This document shows positions 24,848 to 34,629 of a stretch of 64,000 bases of DNA, piece by piece. The position numbers and the translations under genes were made by a program. The stretch's first letter is position 1; the number at the start of each line of letters is the position of its first letter. Source of the stretch: Enterobacter cloacae (GTDB lineage Bacteria; Pseudomonadota; Gammaproteobacteria; Enterobacterales; Enterobacteriaceae); the NCBI GenBank assembly GCA_014169315.1, contig AP022133.1, forward strand, positions 3,782,001 to 3,846,000, in the 5' to 3' direction. The notes below the pieces were generated by a model. The model made no database searches. It worked only from the letters and a program-made list of their open reading frames with translations, and had not been told where the DNA came from.

Positions 24848-26404
24848 ATGACAAGCCTTCAGCAGCGTGCAGAGCTACACCGTCAAATCTGGGCCATTGC
24901 CAATGATGTCAGAGGCTCCGTAGATGGATGGGATTTTAAACAGTATGTACTCGGTGCACTTTTCTATCGCTTCATCAGTGAGAATTTTTCCAGCTACATG
25001 GAAGCAGGGGATGAGAGCATACATTATGCAGCACTTGATGACAGCATCATTACCGGTGACATCAAAGACGATGCCATCAGGACTAAAGGCTATTTCATCT
25101 ACCCAAGCCAGCTGTTCTGCAACGTTGCCGCTAAAGCGAACACCAACGACAGGCTGAATGCTGATTTAAACAGTATCTTCGTCGCTATTGAAAGCTCTGC
25201 CTACGGCTATCCCTCTGAGGCCGACATCAAAGGCCTGTTCGCCGATTTCGATACGACCAGCAATCGACTGGGGAACACTGTCAAAGACAAAAACAGCCGT
25301 CTTTCCGCCGTTCTTAAAGGCGTTGAGGGGCTGAAGCTGGGGAATTTTAACGAGCACCAGATTGATCTGTTTGGTGATGCCTATGAGTTCCTGATTTCTA
25401 ACTATGCGGCGAATGCCGGTAAGTCTGGCGGGGAGTTCTTCACTCCTCAGCACGTCTCTAAGCTGATTGCTCAGCTTGCGATGCACGGTCAGACTCACGT
25501 CAACAAAATCTATGACCCTGCAGCTGGCTCCGGTTCACTGCTGCTTCAGGCGAAAAAACACTTTGATAACCATATCATTGAAGAAGGTTTTTATGGTCAG
25601 GAGATAAATCATACAACCTTTAACCTGGCGCGTATGAACATGTTCCTGCATAACATCAACTACGACAAATTTGATATCAGACTGGGGAATACCCTGACTG
25701 AGCCTCACTTTGGCGATGAAAAACCGTTCGATGCGATTGTCTCTAACCCTCCGTACTCGGTTAAGTGGATTGGCAGTGACGACCCGACCCTGATTAACGA
25801 TGAGCGCTTTGCTCCAGCTGGTGTACTGGCCCCGAAATCAAAAGCGGACTTTGCATTTGTCCTACATGCGCTGAACTACCTGTCTGCTAAAGGGCGTGCA
25901 GCAATAGTTTGCTTCCCCGGTATTTTTTACCGTGGCGGCGCGGAGCAGAAAATCCGTCAGTATCTGGTTGATAATAACTATGTCGAAACCGTGATTTCAC
26001 TGGCTCCGAACCTGTTCTTCGGCACCACTATTGCCGTTAACATTCTTGTGTTATCAAAACACAAAACAGATACCAATATACAGTTTATTGATGCAAGTGA
26101 GCTCTTCAAGAAAGAAACCAATAACAACATTCTGACCGATGCGCATATCGAATATATTATGCAGGTCTTCGACAGCAAGGCAGACACCGAGCATTTTGCC
26201 AAATCAATGCCCGCTAAGACGATTGCAACCAACGACTATAACCTTTCTGTCAGTAGCTACGTAGAAGCCAAAGATACGCGTGAAATCATCGATATCACCA
26301 CACTCAATGCCGACCTGAAAAACACCGTCAGTAAAATTGATTTGTTACGCAAAGATATCAATGCGATCGTGGCAGAAATCGAAAGTAGTGAGGCACAGGC
26401 ATGA
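24848..26404 (+). CDS. hsdM: Type I restriction-modification methyltransferase subunit (type IC)
   Basis: 518 aa; adenine N6-methyltransferase subunit that with HsdS forms the M2S1 methylase and with HsdR the nuclease. The N-terminal HsdM helical domain (residues about 1-140) is followed by the AdoMet motif [11 protein letters not shown] (about 222-232) and the catalytic NPPY (300-303). The C-terminal coiled helix ([17 protein letters not shown]) contacts HsdS. Size and sequence match the EcoR124I/prrI (IC) family (520 aa). The stop overlaps the hsdS start (ATGA). Confidence 0.95.
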   Translation: MTSLQQRAELHRQIWAIANDVRGSVDGWDFKQYVLGALFYRFISENFSSYMEAGDESIHYAALDDSIITGDIKDDAIRTKGYFIYPSQLFCNVAAKANTNDRLNADLNSIFVAIESSAYGYPSEADIKGLFADFDTTSNRLGNTVKDKNSRLSAVLKGVEGLKLGNFNEHQIDLFGDAYEFLISNYAANAGKSGGEFFTPQHVSKLIAQLAMHGQTHVNKIYDPAAGSGSLLLQAKKHFDNHIIEEGFYGQEINHTTFNLARMNMFLHNINYDKFDIRLGNTLTEPHFGDEKPFDAIVSNPPYSVKWIGSDDPTLINDERFAPAGVLAPKSKADFAFVLHALNYLSAKGRAAIVCFPGIFYRGGAEQKIRQYLVDNNYVETVISLAPNLFFGTTIAVNILVLSKHKTDTNIQFIDASELFKKETNNNILTDAHIEYIMQVFDSKADTEHFAKSMPAKTIATNDYNLSVSSYVEAKDTREIIDITTLNADLKNTVSKIDLLRKDINAIVAEIESSEAQA

Positions 26405-27609
26405 GCAAGCTCAGTAATCTGGAAAAATTGCTGGATGGGGTTGAGGTTGAGTGGAGCAACCTGGGAAATCTTTGTGATATATTCACCGGAGGGGAGGCTC
26501 CACAAAAACATATCAAGGGAGATACTCCGACAAGTGATTACCAATACCCCATTTATGGCAATGGCGCTGAAATCTATGGTTATGCTGATAGCTACAGGAT
26601 TGGTCAAGATGCTGTAACCATATCCTCCATTGGTGCCAATACAGGAACCATTTATTTTAGAAAGGCATTCTTTACACCAATAATAAGGCTGAAAGTTGTA
26701 ATTCCTAAGCATAGTTGGCTTTTACCAAGATATTTATTCCACTATTTGTCATCGCAAACTATTAACAGCAAGAGTAGTAGCGTTCCAAATATGAATGCAT
26801 CTGATGTAAAAAAACTGAGCATCCCCATCCCTTGCCCTAACAATCCGGAAAAATCTCTTGCCATCCAGTCTGAAATCGTCCGGATTCTGGATAAATTTAC
26901 TGCACTTACCGCTGAGCTTACCGCTGAGCTTAACATGCGTAAAAAACAGTACAACTACTATCGAGACCAGTTGCTGAGTTTTGATAACGAAGATGTTCCA
27001 CATTTACCTATGGGGCAAAAGGATATTGGCGAGTTTATCCGGGGTGGTACTTTTCAGAAAAAAGACTTTATGGATGCAGGTGTAGGATGCATACACTATG
27101 GTCAAATCTATACGTATTACGGAACATACACAAAAAAAACAAAAACACATATTTCAGCCGCACTTGCAAAAAAATGCAAGAAGGCTCAAAAGGGAAATTT
27201 GATTATCGCAACCACCAGTGAGAATGATGAGGATGTATGTAAAGCTGTTGCATGGTTAGGCAGTGATGATATAGCAGTAAGCAGTGATGCCTGTATTTAT
27301 AAACATAATTTGAACCCTAAGTATGTCTCATATTATTTTCAAACAGAACAATTCCAAAATCAAAAAAGACAGTATATTACTGGCGCAAAAGTTCGGCGTG
27401 TAAATGCTGATAATTTATCTAAAATATTAATTCCTGTCCCTTCTATGGCGGTACAGGAACGTATAGTATCCATTCTCGATAAATTTGATACCCTCACTAA
27501 CTCCATCACCGAAGGTCTCCCGCGTGAAATCGAGTTGCGCCAGAAACAGTACGAGTACTATCGTGATTTACTGTTCAGCTTCCCGAAACCAGAAACCGCC
27601 AGCAACTAA
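26401..27609 (+). CDS. hsdS: Type I restriction-modification specificity subunit (type IC)
   Basis: 402 aa, sets the DNA target of the whole complex. Two target-recognition domains (about residues 10-155 and 205-350) are separated by central and C-terminal conserved helices ([20 protein letters not shown] and [18 protein letters not shown]). The central spacer has two TAEL repeats, as in EcoR124I. In that family, two versus three TAEL units change the spacer between the half-sites from 6 to 7 bp. The recognition sequence cannot be read from sequence. The second recognition domain is more AT-rich than the conserved parts, as expected for exchanged TRDs. Confidence 0.95.
   Translation: MSKLSNLEKLLDGVEVEWSNLGNLCDIFTGGEAPQKHIKGDTPTSDYQYPIYGNGAEIYGYADSYRIGQDAVTISSIGANTGTIYFRKAFFTPIIRLKVVIPKHSWLLPRYLFHYLSSQTINSKSSSVPNMNASDVKKLSIPIPCPNNPEKSLAIQSEIVRILDKFTALTAELTAELNMRKKQYNYYRDQLLSFDNEDVPHLPMGQKDIGEFIRGGTFQKKDFMDAGVGCIHYGQIYTYYGTYTKKTKTHISAALAKKCKKAQKGNLIIATTSENDEDVCKAVAWLGSDDIAVSSDACIYKHNLNPKYVSYYFQTEQFQNQKRQYITGAKVRRVNADNLSKILIPVPSMAVQERIVSILDKFDTLTNSITEGLPREIELRQKQYEYYRDLLFSFPKPETASN
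26906..26929 (+). repeat. Two tandem 12-bp units in hsdS (TAEL spacer repeat)
   Basis: TTACCGCTGAGC twice in perfect tandem, encoding TAEL-TAEL. Slippage or unequal crossing-over here alters the target spacer in EcoR124-type systems. Confidence 0.9.
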
Positions 27610-27724
27610 CAGGCATTGATACCGTTAGGGTATGCTTTCACCCGCCCGGTATCAGGCTTTAGGAATACCGGGAGATGCTTCTGATACCCTTCCGGACTTT
27701 GCCAGATGACGCACAGGATGCACC

Positions 27725-30700
27725 ATGACACAACAGACACACACCATTGCTGAATCCAATAACTTTATCGTCCTTGATAAATACACCAAAGTTCTGGAGA
27801 CCGGTGACAGCTACCAGAGCGAATCGGACCTTGAGCGGGAGCTGATTCAGGACCTTCTTAATCAGGGGTATGAGTTTATCTCCGTTAAGTCACCGACTGC
27901 GATGCTGGCGAATGTGCGGGACCAGCTTCAGCGTCTTAATGGTGTGGTGTTTAACGAAAGTGAATGGCGGCGCTTCGCAGAGCAGTATCTGGACAGCCCC
28001 AGTGACAGCAGCCTGGACAAAACCCGTAAAATCCATATCGACTATATCTGTGATTTTACGTTTGATGATGGTCGTCTGGAAAACATCTATCTGATAGATA
28101 AAAAGAACCTGCTGCGCAATAAGGTGCAGGTCATTCAGCAGTTTGAGCAGACTGGCTCACACGCTAACCGTTATGACGTCACCATTCTGGTCAACGGCCT
28201 TCCGCTGGTGCAAATCGAACTCAAAAAGCGCGGCGTGGCGATTCGTGAAGCCTTTAACCAGATACACCGTTACAGCAAGGAAAGCTTTAACAGCGATAAC
28301 TCCCTGTTTAAATACCTGCAACTCTTCGTGATTTCCAACGGGACTGATACCCGGTACTTTGCCAGTACCACTAAGCGGGATAAAAATAGCTTTGATTTCA
28401 CCATGAACTGGGCGAAATCGGATAACACTTTGATTAAGGACCTGAAGGACTTTACCGCCACTTTCTTCCAGAAGCATACCCTGCTGAATGTCCTGTTTAA
28501 TTACAGCGTGTTTGACAGCAGCCAGACGCTGCTCGTCATGCGCCCCTATCAGATTGCCGCCACTGAGCGCATTCTCTGGAAAATCAACAGCTCTTTTAAA
28601 GCGAAGAACTGGTCAAAACCCGAAAGCGGTGGATTTATCTGGCATACCACAGGGTCAGGAAAAACCCTGACCAGTTTTAAGGCCGCACGTCTGGCAACCG
28701 AGCTGGACTTTATTGATAAAGTCTTCTTCGTGGTCGACAGGAAAGACCTCGATTACCAGACCATGAAGGAGTATCAGCGCTTCTCTCCGGACAGTGTGAA
28801 TGGTTCGGATAATACAGCTGGCCTCAGAAGAAACCTGGATAAGGACGATAACAAAATTATCGTCACAACCATTCAGAAACTCAATAACCTGATGAAAGCC
28901 GAAGCTGACCTGCCCGTCTATCAGCAGCAGGTGGTGTTTATCTTTGATGAGTGTCACCGCAGCCAGTTTGGTGAGGCCCAGAAAAACCTGAAAAAGAAAT
29001 TCAGACGCTTTTATCAGTTTGGTTTTACCGGTACGCCTATTTTCCCGGAAAATGCACTGGGGGCAGAAACCACCGCCAGCGTCTTCGGGCGTGAATTACA
29101 TTCTTACGTAATTACTGATGCGATTCGTGATGAAAAAGTGCTGAAGTTTAAGGTGGACTATAACGATGTCCGCCCACAGTTTAAGTCTCTTGAAACGGAA
29201 ACTGATGAGAAAAAACTCAGCGCGGCTGAAAACCACCAGGCCTTTCTGCACCCACTGCGTATCCAGGAAATAACGCAATACATTCTCAATAACTTCCGTC
29301 AGAAAACGCACCGAACCTTCCCGGGAGCCAAGGGCTTTAACGCCATGTTAGCAGTTAGCAGCGTGGACGCGGCGAAAGCTTATTACACGACGTTTAAAAT
29401 GCTACAGGAAGAAGCAGAGAAGAAATCTGGCAGCTATAAATGCCTTCGGGTGGCAACCATCTTCTCCTTTGCTGCAAATGAAGAGCAAAGCGCCATTGGT
29501 GATATTACTGACGAAAGCTTTGATACCAGTGCAATGAACAGCAGCGCGAAGGAATTCCTGGATTCAGCCATTGATGACTATAACAATCACTTTAAAACCA
29601 ATTTCAGCACCGACAGTAACGGTTTCCAGAACTACTACCGCAATTTAGCTCAACGAGTGAAAAATCAGGATATTGACCTTCTCATCGTGGTGGGAATGTT
29701 CTTGACTGGCTTTGATGCTCCGACGCTCAATACTCTGTTCGTTGACAAAAACCTGCGTTATCACGGTCTGATGCAGGCATTCTCACGCACCAACCGTATC
29801 TATGATGCAACCAAAACCTTCGGCAATATCGTGACTTTCAGGGACCTGGAGCGTCCGACCATTGATGCCATCACACTTTTTGGCGACAAAAACACCAAGA
29901 ATGTGGTGCTGGAAAAAAGCTACGAAGAGTACATGCAGGGCTTTACCGATGCGGCAACCGGTGAGGCTAAACGAGGTTTTATGGCTGTTGTTTCGGAGCT
30001 GGAGCAGCGCTTCCCTGACCCTGCCAGTATCGACAGTGAAAAAGAGAAAAAAGCCTTCGTCAAACTGTTTGGTGAATATCTGCGGGCAGAAAACATCCTG
30101 CAAAACTACGATGAATTTGCCACGCTGAAAGCCCTGCAGAAGGTTGATATTAGTGACCCGGAAGCGGTAGAAACCTTTAAAGCAGAGCACTACGTGGATG
30201 ATGAAAAATTTGCTGAATTACAAACCATTCGCCTCCCTGCCGAACGTAAAGTTCAGGACTACCGCTCAGCTTACAATGATATCCGGGACTGGCAGCGACG
30301 TGAAAAAGCAGCAAACGACAGGGATACATCAACCACGGACTGGGATGACGTGGTGTTTGAAATTGACCTGCTCAAGTCGCAAGAGATTAACCTGGACTAC
30401 ATTCTGGGCCTGATTTTCGACCATAACAGAGAGAAAAAAGGTAAAGAAGCCCTGACAGAAGAGGTCAGACGCTTAATCCGTTCAAGTCTGGGCAACCGTG
30501 CCAAAGAAGGTCTGATTGTTGACTTTATTCAGCAAACTAACCTTGATGACATGCCAGACAAGGCCAGTATCATTGATGCATTCTTTACCTATGCTCAGCG
30601 TGAACAGCAGCGGGAAGCGGAAGCGTTGATTAAGGAAGAAAACCTCAATGAAGAGGCTGCAAGGCGCTATATCCGCACATCACTAAAACGGGAGTATGCC

Positions 30701-30841
30701 ACCGAAAATGGGACGGAGCTAAATGAGACGCTACCAAAGCTCAGTCCGCTGAATCCTCAGTACAAAACGAAAAAGCAGACTGTATTCCAGAAAATTGGGG
30801 CATTTATCGAAAAATTTAAAGGGGTTGGAGGACACCTCTAG
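27725..30841 (+). CDS. hsdR: Type I restriction-modification endonuclease/translocase subunit (type IC)
   Basis: 1038 aa, identical in length to EcoR124I HsdR and nearly collinear with it. The N-terminal PD-(D/E)XK nuclease has Asp in RYDVTILV (about 151) and Glu-x-Lys in VQIELKKRG (about 165-167). SF2 helicase motifs: [11 protein letters not shown] (Walker A, about 308-314), DECHRSQFG (about 408), FTGTPIF and [12 protein letters not shown] (motif VI). The C-terminal helical domain ends [10 protein letters not shown]. It pumps and cuts unmodified DNA. The 115-bp gap after hsdS contains no prrC anticodon-nuclease gene, unlike EcoprrI. All catalytic residues are present. Confidence 0.96.
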   Translation: MTQQTHTIAESNNFIVLDKYTKVLETGDSYQSESDLERELIQDLLNQGYEFISVKSPTAMLANVRDQLQRLNGVVFNESEWRRFAEQYLDSPSDSSLDKTRKIHIDYICDFTFDDGRLENIYLIDKKNLLRNKVQVIQQFEQTGSHANRYDVTILVNGLPLVQIELKKRGVAIREAFNQIHRYSKESFNSDNSLFKYLQLFVISNGTDTRYFASTTKRDKNSFDFTMNWAKSDNTLIKDLKDFTATFFQKHTLLNVLFNYSVFDSSQTLLVMRPYQIAATERILWKINSSFKAKNWSKPESGGFIWHTTGSGKTLTSFKAARLATELDFIDKVFFVVDRKDLDYQTMKEYQRFSPDSVNGSDNTAGLRRNLDKDDNKIIVTTIQKLNNLMKAEADLPVYQQQVVFIFDECHRSQFGEAQKNLKKKFRRFYQFGFTGTPIFPENALGAETTASVFGRELHSYVITDAIRDEKVLKFKVDYNDVRPQFKSLETETDEKKLSAAENHQAFLHPLRIQEITQYILNNFRQKTHRTFPGAKGFNAMLAVSSVDAAKAYYTTFKMLQEEAEKKSGSYKCLRVATIFSFAANEEQSAIGDITDESFDTSAMNSSAKEFLDSAIDDYNNHFKTNFSTDSNGFQNYYRNLAQRVKNQDIDLLIVVGMFLTGFDAPTLNTLFVDKNLRYHGLMQAFSRTNRIYDATKTFGNIVTFRDLERPTIDAITLFGDKNTKNVVLEKSYEEYMQGFTDAATGEAKRGFMAVVSELEQRFPDPASIDSEKEKKAFVKLFGEYLRAENILQNYDEFATLKALQKVDISDPEAVETFKAEHYVDDEKFAELQTIRLPAERKVQDYRSAYNDIRDWQRREKAANDRDTSTTDWDDVVFEIDLLKSQEINLDYILGLIFDHNREKKGKEALTEEVRRLIRSSLGNRAKEGLIVDFIQQTNLDDMPDKASIIDAFFTYAQREQQREAEALIKEENLNEEAARRYIRTSLKREYATENGTELNETLPKLSPLNPQYKTKKQTVFQKIGAFIEKFKGVGGHL

Positions 30842-31062
30842 ATGTCAGATAAAAGAACAATGCGCTACCGTAATTTATAGGTAAGATTGTATCTTTTCAC
30901 CTGCATCAGACCTGTTATGATCGATGAGGCGCTGGTTAATGTTAATGCTAACTGGATGAGTTTTAAACGCTGATTCAGACAATTAGCGTCCAGAACTTAC
31001 AGAAACCAGTGCTTGATTTTGGATGGTAAAGTGCTGAACGGACGTATCACAGGAGAATGCTT

Positions 31063-31401
31063 ATGAGCGTAACTATAAAAGACGATCGACTCAGGACTAT
31101 CGCGACCTTTGATGGCAAGACCTTGAAAGATGATCGACTGAGGACCATCGCGACGTTTGATGGTAAAGCCCTGAAAGACGACCGACTCCGTACCATCGCT
31201 ACCTTTGACGGTAAAACCCTGAAAGACGACCGACTCCGCACCATCGCTACCTTTGATGGCAAGACCCTGAAAGACGATCGACTCCGCACCATCGCAACAT
31301 TTGATGGTAAAACACTTAAAGACGATCGACTCAGAACCATCGCGACAGTTAATGGTAATGTCAGTATTGTTGTTTTGGCGTTTGCTGCTCGGCTATTTTA
31401 G
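31063..31401 (+). CDS. Repeat peptide: six 16-residue units plus hydrophobic tail, unknown function
   Basis: A 112-aa protein that I do not recognise. After MSVTI come five copies of a 16-residue unit (KDDRLRTIATFDGKTL; the second has GKAL) and a sixth, divergent one (KDDRLRTIATVNGNVS), then a hydrophobic tail IVVLAFAARLF. The units are joined without linkers. The DNA copies differ at many third positions while the peptide is kept, which implies selection on the protein. An AGGAG site 7 nt before 31063 sets the start. The tail could enter a membrane or be a recognition end; the repeats look like charged beta-strand/turn units. It stands 221 bp after hsdR, and is the last gene before attR. Confidence 0.8.
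   Translation: MSVTIKDDRLRTIATFDGKTLKDDRLRTIATFDGKALKDDRLRTIATFDGKTLKDDRLRTIATFDGKTLKDDRLRTIATFDGKTLKDDRLRTIATVNGNVSIVVLAFAARLF
31078..31365 (+). repeat. Six tandem 48-bp coding repeats
   Basis: Units begin at 31078, 31126, 31174, 31222, 31270 and 31318, each AAA-GAY-GAY-CGACT... Length 48 keeps the frame. Units 3 and 4 are the most similar; unit 6 is diverged. There are no spacers, so it is not a CRISPR array. The 277 bp from 31402 to attR show no feature. Confidence 0.95.
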
Positions 31402-31678
31402 GGCTAAGAGCCTATCTCAACAGAGATTAATACTTTACCCAAAAGATATAATATCAGTATCTAAAAGCCTGCACCGTCTGATTTTTAGTCATTGAATCGC
31501 GAGAACGGGAGATAATTTCTCTTCTATGGGTATAGGCTCATAATGGTAGGATTCTGGTAGCTTCGAAACGCCGTATTTAAGCAATTCTTAAGTCATGAAG
31601 AACCAAACTTAAACATTTTTCTCAAGGTAAACCAGTAAAAAACTGTTAGTGCTGATGGATCGTTTGGGCTCTTTTAAA

Positions 31679-31732
31679 GGGATTGAAAATCCCCGTGTCC
31701 TTGGTTCGATTCCGAGTCCGGGCACCACTATT
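31679..31732 (+). repeat. attR: 54-bp copy of the pheV 3' end
   Basis: Identical to 6471-6524. It lacks the 5' half of the tRNA (preceded by CTTTTAAA), so it is not a functional tRNA gene. It marks the right end of the island. Confidence 0.93.
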
Positions 31733-31737
31733 TAAAG

Positions 31738-31762
31738 AAACCAGCCTACGGGCTGGTTTTTT
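31738..31762 (+). terminator. Probable original pheV terminator
   Basis: AAACCAGCC-TAC-GGGCTGGTTT followed by Ts, located after attR exactly where the tRNA terminator would lie without the island. Confidence 0.8.
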
Positions 31763-31771
31763 GCTTTTGGG

Positions 31772-32224
31772 CTAGTTCAGCAGCTCAATGCTCCCCTCTT
31801 CCGTTCTTAACCAACGCGGTGCCTTCAGCGCGTCTGCATAATATCCCACCAGGTCATACAGCAAATCGCTGATGACTCTTTCAGCTTCATCCGCCAGCGA
31901 CCCACTCATAATCAGTTGTGTCAGTACCAGGCAGTAGTGCCCCACCTGATCCGCTTCCGCTTCAAAAGCAGGTACATGCAGCGGTATTTCCTCCACGGTC
32001 AGACTCTCTTTTAAATACTCCGGCACGGGCTCAGTCAGCGTCGGTTGTAATAAGGCCAGACAGGCGTAAAGCCTCCCGCATAGCGCCATTTTCTGCACAG
32101 GATCATCACACTCCACCAGCACCTCACTAAAACGCTCGCAGTTGTCCGCAAGCTCCGTGAAATCGGTTTTGTGATTGAAGGGAACGGTAAATAAAGGGTG
32201 AATCGGGGTTGTGATCGTAGCCAT
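31772..32224 (-). CDS. P4-satellite-like hypothetical protein, 150 aa
   Basis: Start MATITTPIHPLFTVPFNHK with a strong AGGAGG 8 nt upstream. An acidic, helical, soluble protein (ADNCERFSEVLVECDDPVQK, then LVLTQLIMSGSLADEAERV) of a type that I associate with P4-like integrated elements, though I cannot name a function. The frame remains open 53 codons upstream across an Arg-rich, high-GC segment (GRGRRKTRRFPVTPVRS, then SSGGNMNPLQEAAT) resembling the Ash-type leader peptide of P4 elements, so a longer product is possible. It probably belongs to an older satellite remnant behind attR. Confidence 0.62.
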   Translation of the reverse strand: MATITTPIHPLFTVPFNHKTDFTELADNCERFSEVLVECDDPVQKMALCGRLYACLALLQPTLTEPVPEYLKESLTVEEIPLHVPAFEAEADQVGHYCLVLTQLIMSGSLADEAERVISDLLYDLVGYYADALKAPRWLRTEEGSIELLN

Positions 32225-32470
32225 AGTGGCAGCCTCCTGTAACGGGTTCATATTTCCGCCACTGGAGAGGTCAATCCCACGGGTGGCGGAACCGGACGGA
32301 GTTGACCTTACCGGCGTTACAGGAAACCGGCGCGTCTTTCGACGCCCCCGCCCGGCCCGCCATTGAGGTGTAGCCGTGCGCACGACATAAAAAAAGACGC
32401 GGGCGCGTCAATATGTCGCCTGTAACAGTTTTCAGGAGGTCAAGCCCGGCACCTGATTTTGCAGGTGCAT
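32225..32470 (-). promoter_or_regulatory. P4-like leader with hairpins (terminator and immunity-type stem)
   Basis: On the minus strand, upstream of the 150-aa gene, a perfect stem GCACCTG-CAAAAT-CAGGTGC (32449-32468) is followed by a GACGCG-CC-CGCGTC terminator with seven Ts (32389-32409). Short stems and an early terminator in a long leader are typical of the transcription-termination immunity region of P4-type satellites. The similarity is judged by eye. The AT-rich 290 bp up to the helicase gene hold no other supported feature. Confidence 0.42.
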
Positions 32471-32757
32471 AGGTATGCTACAGCGAAGGAAAATCAACGG
32501 CAAGGAGATTTATCGGGATCGTTTTTCTATTTGCGAAGCAGTACGCAAAACCCATTACATAAAAACTATGAATGTATCCCCCCTACAAAGCCGATTAAAA
32601 AATGAACTTTATTCTTTAAATATAAGATGTTAAGATTTTTTGCAAGAACTGAGCAATTTTTGTTTTAGATAGTCACAAGATGCAGTTCGATTGGGTCCAT
32701 TGCTTTACTACTTGAAATTTATAAATAAATACAGAGTGAATGCGGAGAAATGAAAAT

Positions 32758-34629
32758 ATGGAGTATTTTTTAGACACCCCAGTTAATATTGTAGGTAATA
32801 ATAAACTTCGTTCCCCTCAAATTGAGGCATATATTAAGATTGTAGACTATTTTTCTTCAAATGATAATGGCGAAGCTTTAGTTGTACTACCAACAGGAAC
32901 AGGTAAAAGTGGACTGGTGTCGATAGCTCCATTTGGCATTTGCAAAGGCCGAGTTTTAATAGTTACTCCCGGCTTGGTTACTAAGAAAAGTATTATCAAA
33001 ACTCAAGAAGTATTAAGCGATAATTTTTGGGTTAATTTTGATGTAATATTTAACCCTAGCGATCTGCCATCACTTTGTGAATATGAAAATGACATAACAG
33101 AGGAAAATTTATATAGCAGCAACATCGTTATATCTAACATCCACAAGTTAACCTCATCAAGAAAAACTAGTTTAACAAACCGTGTTCCTCCAGACTTTTT
33201 TGATATGGTGATCATAGATGAAGCTCACCATGCACCAGCACAAAGCTGGAAAGAGTTATTGGCATATTTCTCAAAGGCAAAAAAATTACACGTAACCGGA
33301 ACTCCGTTCCGTGGTGATAACCAAGAGTTACCCGGAGAACTAATTCACGAAACTCCACTTTCTGAGGTTATGCGTGACAGGTATGTAAAATGGCTTAGAA
33401 AGGAAACTGTAAATGCCAGCCAACTATATTTCACAATGCCTCACGCTCCCGGTGAAAAATTTACCCGTGAACAGGTTCTCGCTCTAAAAGATAAAGAATG
33501 GATAGAAAAAAGTGTAGCGCTATCAAAAGATTGTTCAATTGAAGTTATAAACCATAGTATCAGCAAGCTAGCAGAATTAAATGATGCTTCAAAAAACATT
33601 CCTCATAAGATCTTAGCTGTTGGTTGTAGTATATCTCATGCAGAAGATATAAAGAAATGGTATGAAGAAAACGGCCTTAAAAGCATAATTGTTCATAGCA
33701 ATATGGAATATCAAGAAATAGAAAAAGCATTTAAGGATATTGATAACCATTTATGCCAAGTTGTAATCTCAGTGAATATGCTTATGGAAGGTTATGACCA
33801 TAGGTATTTAACAATTCTAGCTTTGTTTAGGCCATACAGAAGTATAAATGCTTTCGCACAAATAGTCGGACGAGTTTTACGCGCGATTCCCGAAGAAGAA
33901 ATAGAAGCTTTCGAAGTAGATAATAATGCTCTTATCATTTATCACCAAGACATTGGCCTCGATGCTATGTGGTCCTCTTTCCAAAAAGAGGTTGATCGAG
34001 GAACCCAGCAGCGAATTAAAGACTATAATTTTTCTGATTACGAATACGAAGAAAAAGATAGATCTTTAGCTGGTGTATTCATTGATAACAGTTTTATAAG
34101 TGATCAAGATTCTTATCTAAAAGATATTGATTTCAATGAACTTTTCGAGCAAAAAAGAGCCGAGATTGAAGCTCGTGCGAACCAAAAAATTGATAAGTTA
34201 AGAGATAATGTTACTGATGGCGAGTTTGATGAAGACGATCTGGCGCTGATTAAAGCACAAATGATCGCAAAAGAAACTCGTAAAGTCTCAAATGACGATA
34301 TTGACCCTAACCTCATATCCAAGAGACCGGAGTTGTATCGTAAAAGGATGCGTGAAACATTAACAAAACGTTCTCGTGATGAAGCAACAAATATTCTAAG
34401 CGACTTAAAATTAGATCCAAAGGGAACTGAGTTGACAAAAATTCTGTCAAGACACATTAGAACCTTAAGGACAGATACAACCAACGATGGTACACTTGTG
34501 ATCTATATAAATGCTAAATTGCATAGTCGATTTGGCCCTGTAAATGAAAGGGATAATGATGCTTTAACGATGTCTGTTAATTATCTCCCTAGTATATTCA
34601 AAGAGTTAAGGAGCATGTTGTCATGCTAA
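32758..34629 (+). CDS. SF2 DEAD/DEAH-box helicase, candidate defence gene
   Basis: 623 aa from MEYFLDTPVNIVGN, set by GGAGA upstream (an ATG at 32740 would add six residues). Helicase motifs: LRSPQIEAY (Q-like), LPTGTGKSG (about 45-52), DEAHHAP (about 154-160), HVTGTPFRGD (motif III), ISVNMLMEGYD (motif V) and QIVGRVLRAI (motif VI). A charged C-terminal 220-residue region follows (FEQKRAEIEARANQKIDKL). Strikingly AT-rich against its neighbours. It overlaps the next small gene by 7 nt, making a tight two-gene unit with its own terminator. No nuclease domain is evident. It resembles restriction-type helicases but not one I can name. Confidence 0.82.
   Translation: MEYFLDTPVNIVGNNKLRSPQIEAYIKIVDYFSSNDNGEALVVLPTGTGKSGLVSIAPFGICKGRVLIVTPGLVTKKSIIKTQEVLSDNFWVNFDVIFNPSDLPSLCEYENDITEENLYSSNIVISNIHKLTSSRKTSLTNRVPPDFFDMVIIDEAHHAPAQSWKELLAYFSKAKKLHVTGTPFRGDNQELPGELIHETPLSEVMRDRYVKWLRKETVNASQLYFTMPHAPGEKFTREQVLALKDKEWIEKSVALSKDCSIEVINHSISKLAELNDASKNIPHKILAVGCSISHAEDIKKWYEENGLKSIIVHSNMEYQEIEKAFKDIDNHLCQVVISVNMLMEGYDHRYLTILALFRPYRSINAFAQIVGRVLRAIPEEEIEAFEVDNNALIIYHQDIGLDAMWSSFQKEVDRGTQQRIKDYNFSDYEYEEKDRSLAGVFIDNSFISDQDSYLKDIDFNELFEQKRAEIEARANQKIDKLRDNVTDGEFDEDDLALIKAQMIAKETRKVSNDDIDPNLISKRPELYRKRMRETLTKRSRDEATNILSDLKLDPKGTELTKILSRHIRTLRTDTTNDGTLVIYINAKLHSRFGPVNERDNDALTMSVNYLPSIFKELRSMLSC

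Larger units (their letters stand above)
6525..31732. mobile_element. 25-kb genomic island integrated at the 3' end of tRNA-Phe
   Basis: The segment lies between two perfect 54-bp copies of the pheV 3' end (6471-6524 and 31679-31732). It has two tyrosine recombinase genes, an IS903, mosaic base composition and defence genes. The left end brings its own terminator just after the tRNA, while the sequence after the right copy carries what looks like the original pheV terminator. No conjugation, replication or phage structural genes are visible, so it is probably mobilised in trans or now fixed. The first integrase gene starts about 6.1 kb from the tRNA rather than beside it, so the left end looks rearranged. 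Confidence 0.88.

Noticed and set aside
31047..31340. Antisense open frame across the 48-bp repeats (97 aa, also repetitive)
   Set aside because: It is open only because the repeat length is a multiple of three; there is no ribosome-binding site, and the synonymous changes favour the plus-strand frame.
31078..31365. CRISPR-like array
   Set aside because: Units are contiguous with no unique spacers, the array is coding, and there are no cas genes nearby.
31679..31732. Second tRNA-Phe gene
   Set aside because: Only the 3' part of the tRNA is present; the acceptor 5' strand and D arm are missing. It is attR.
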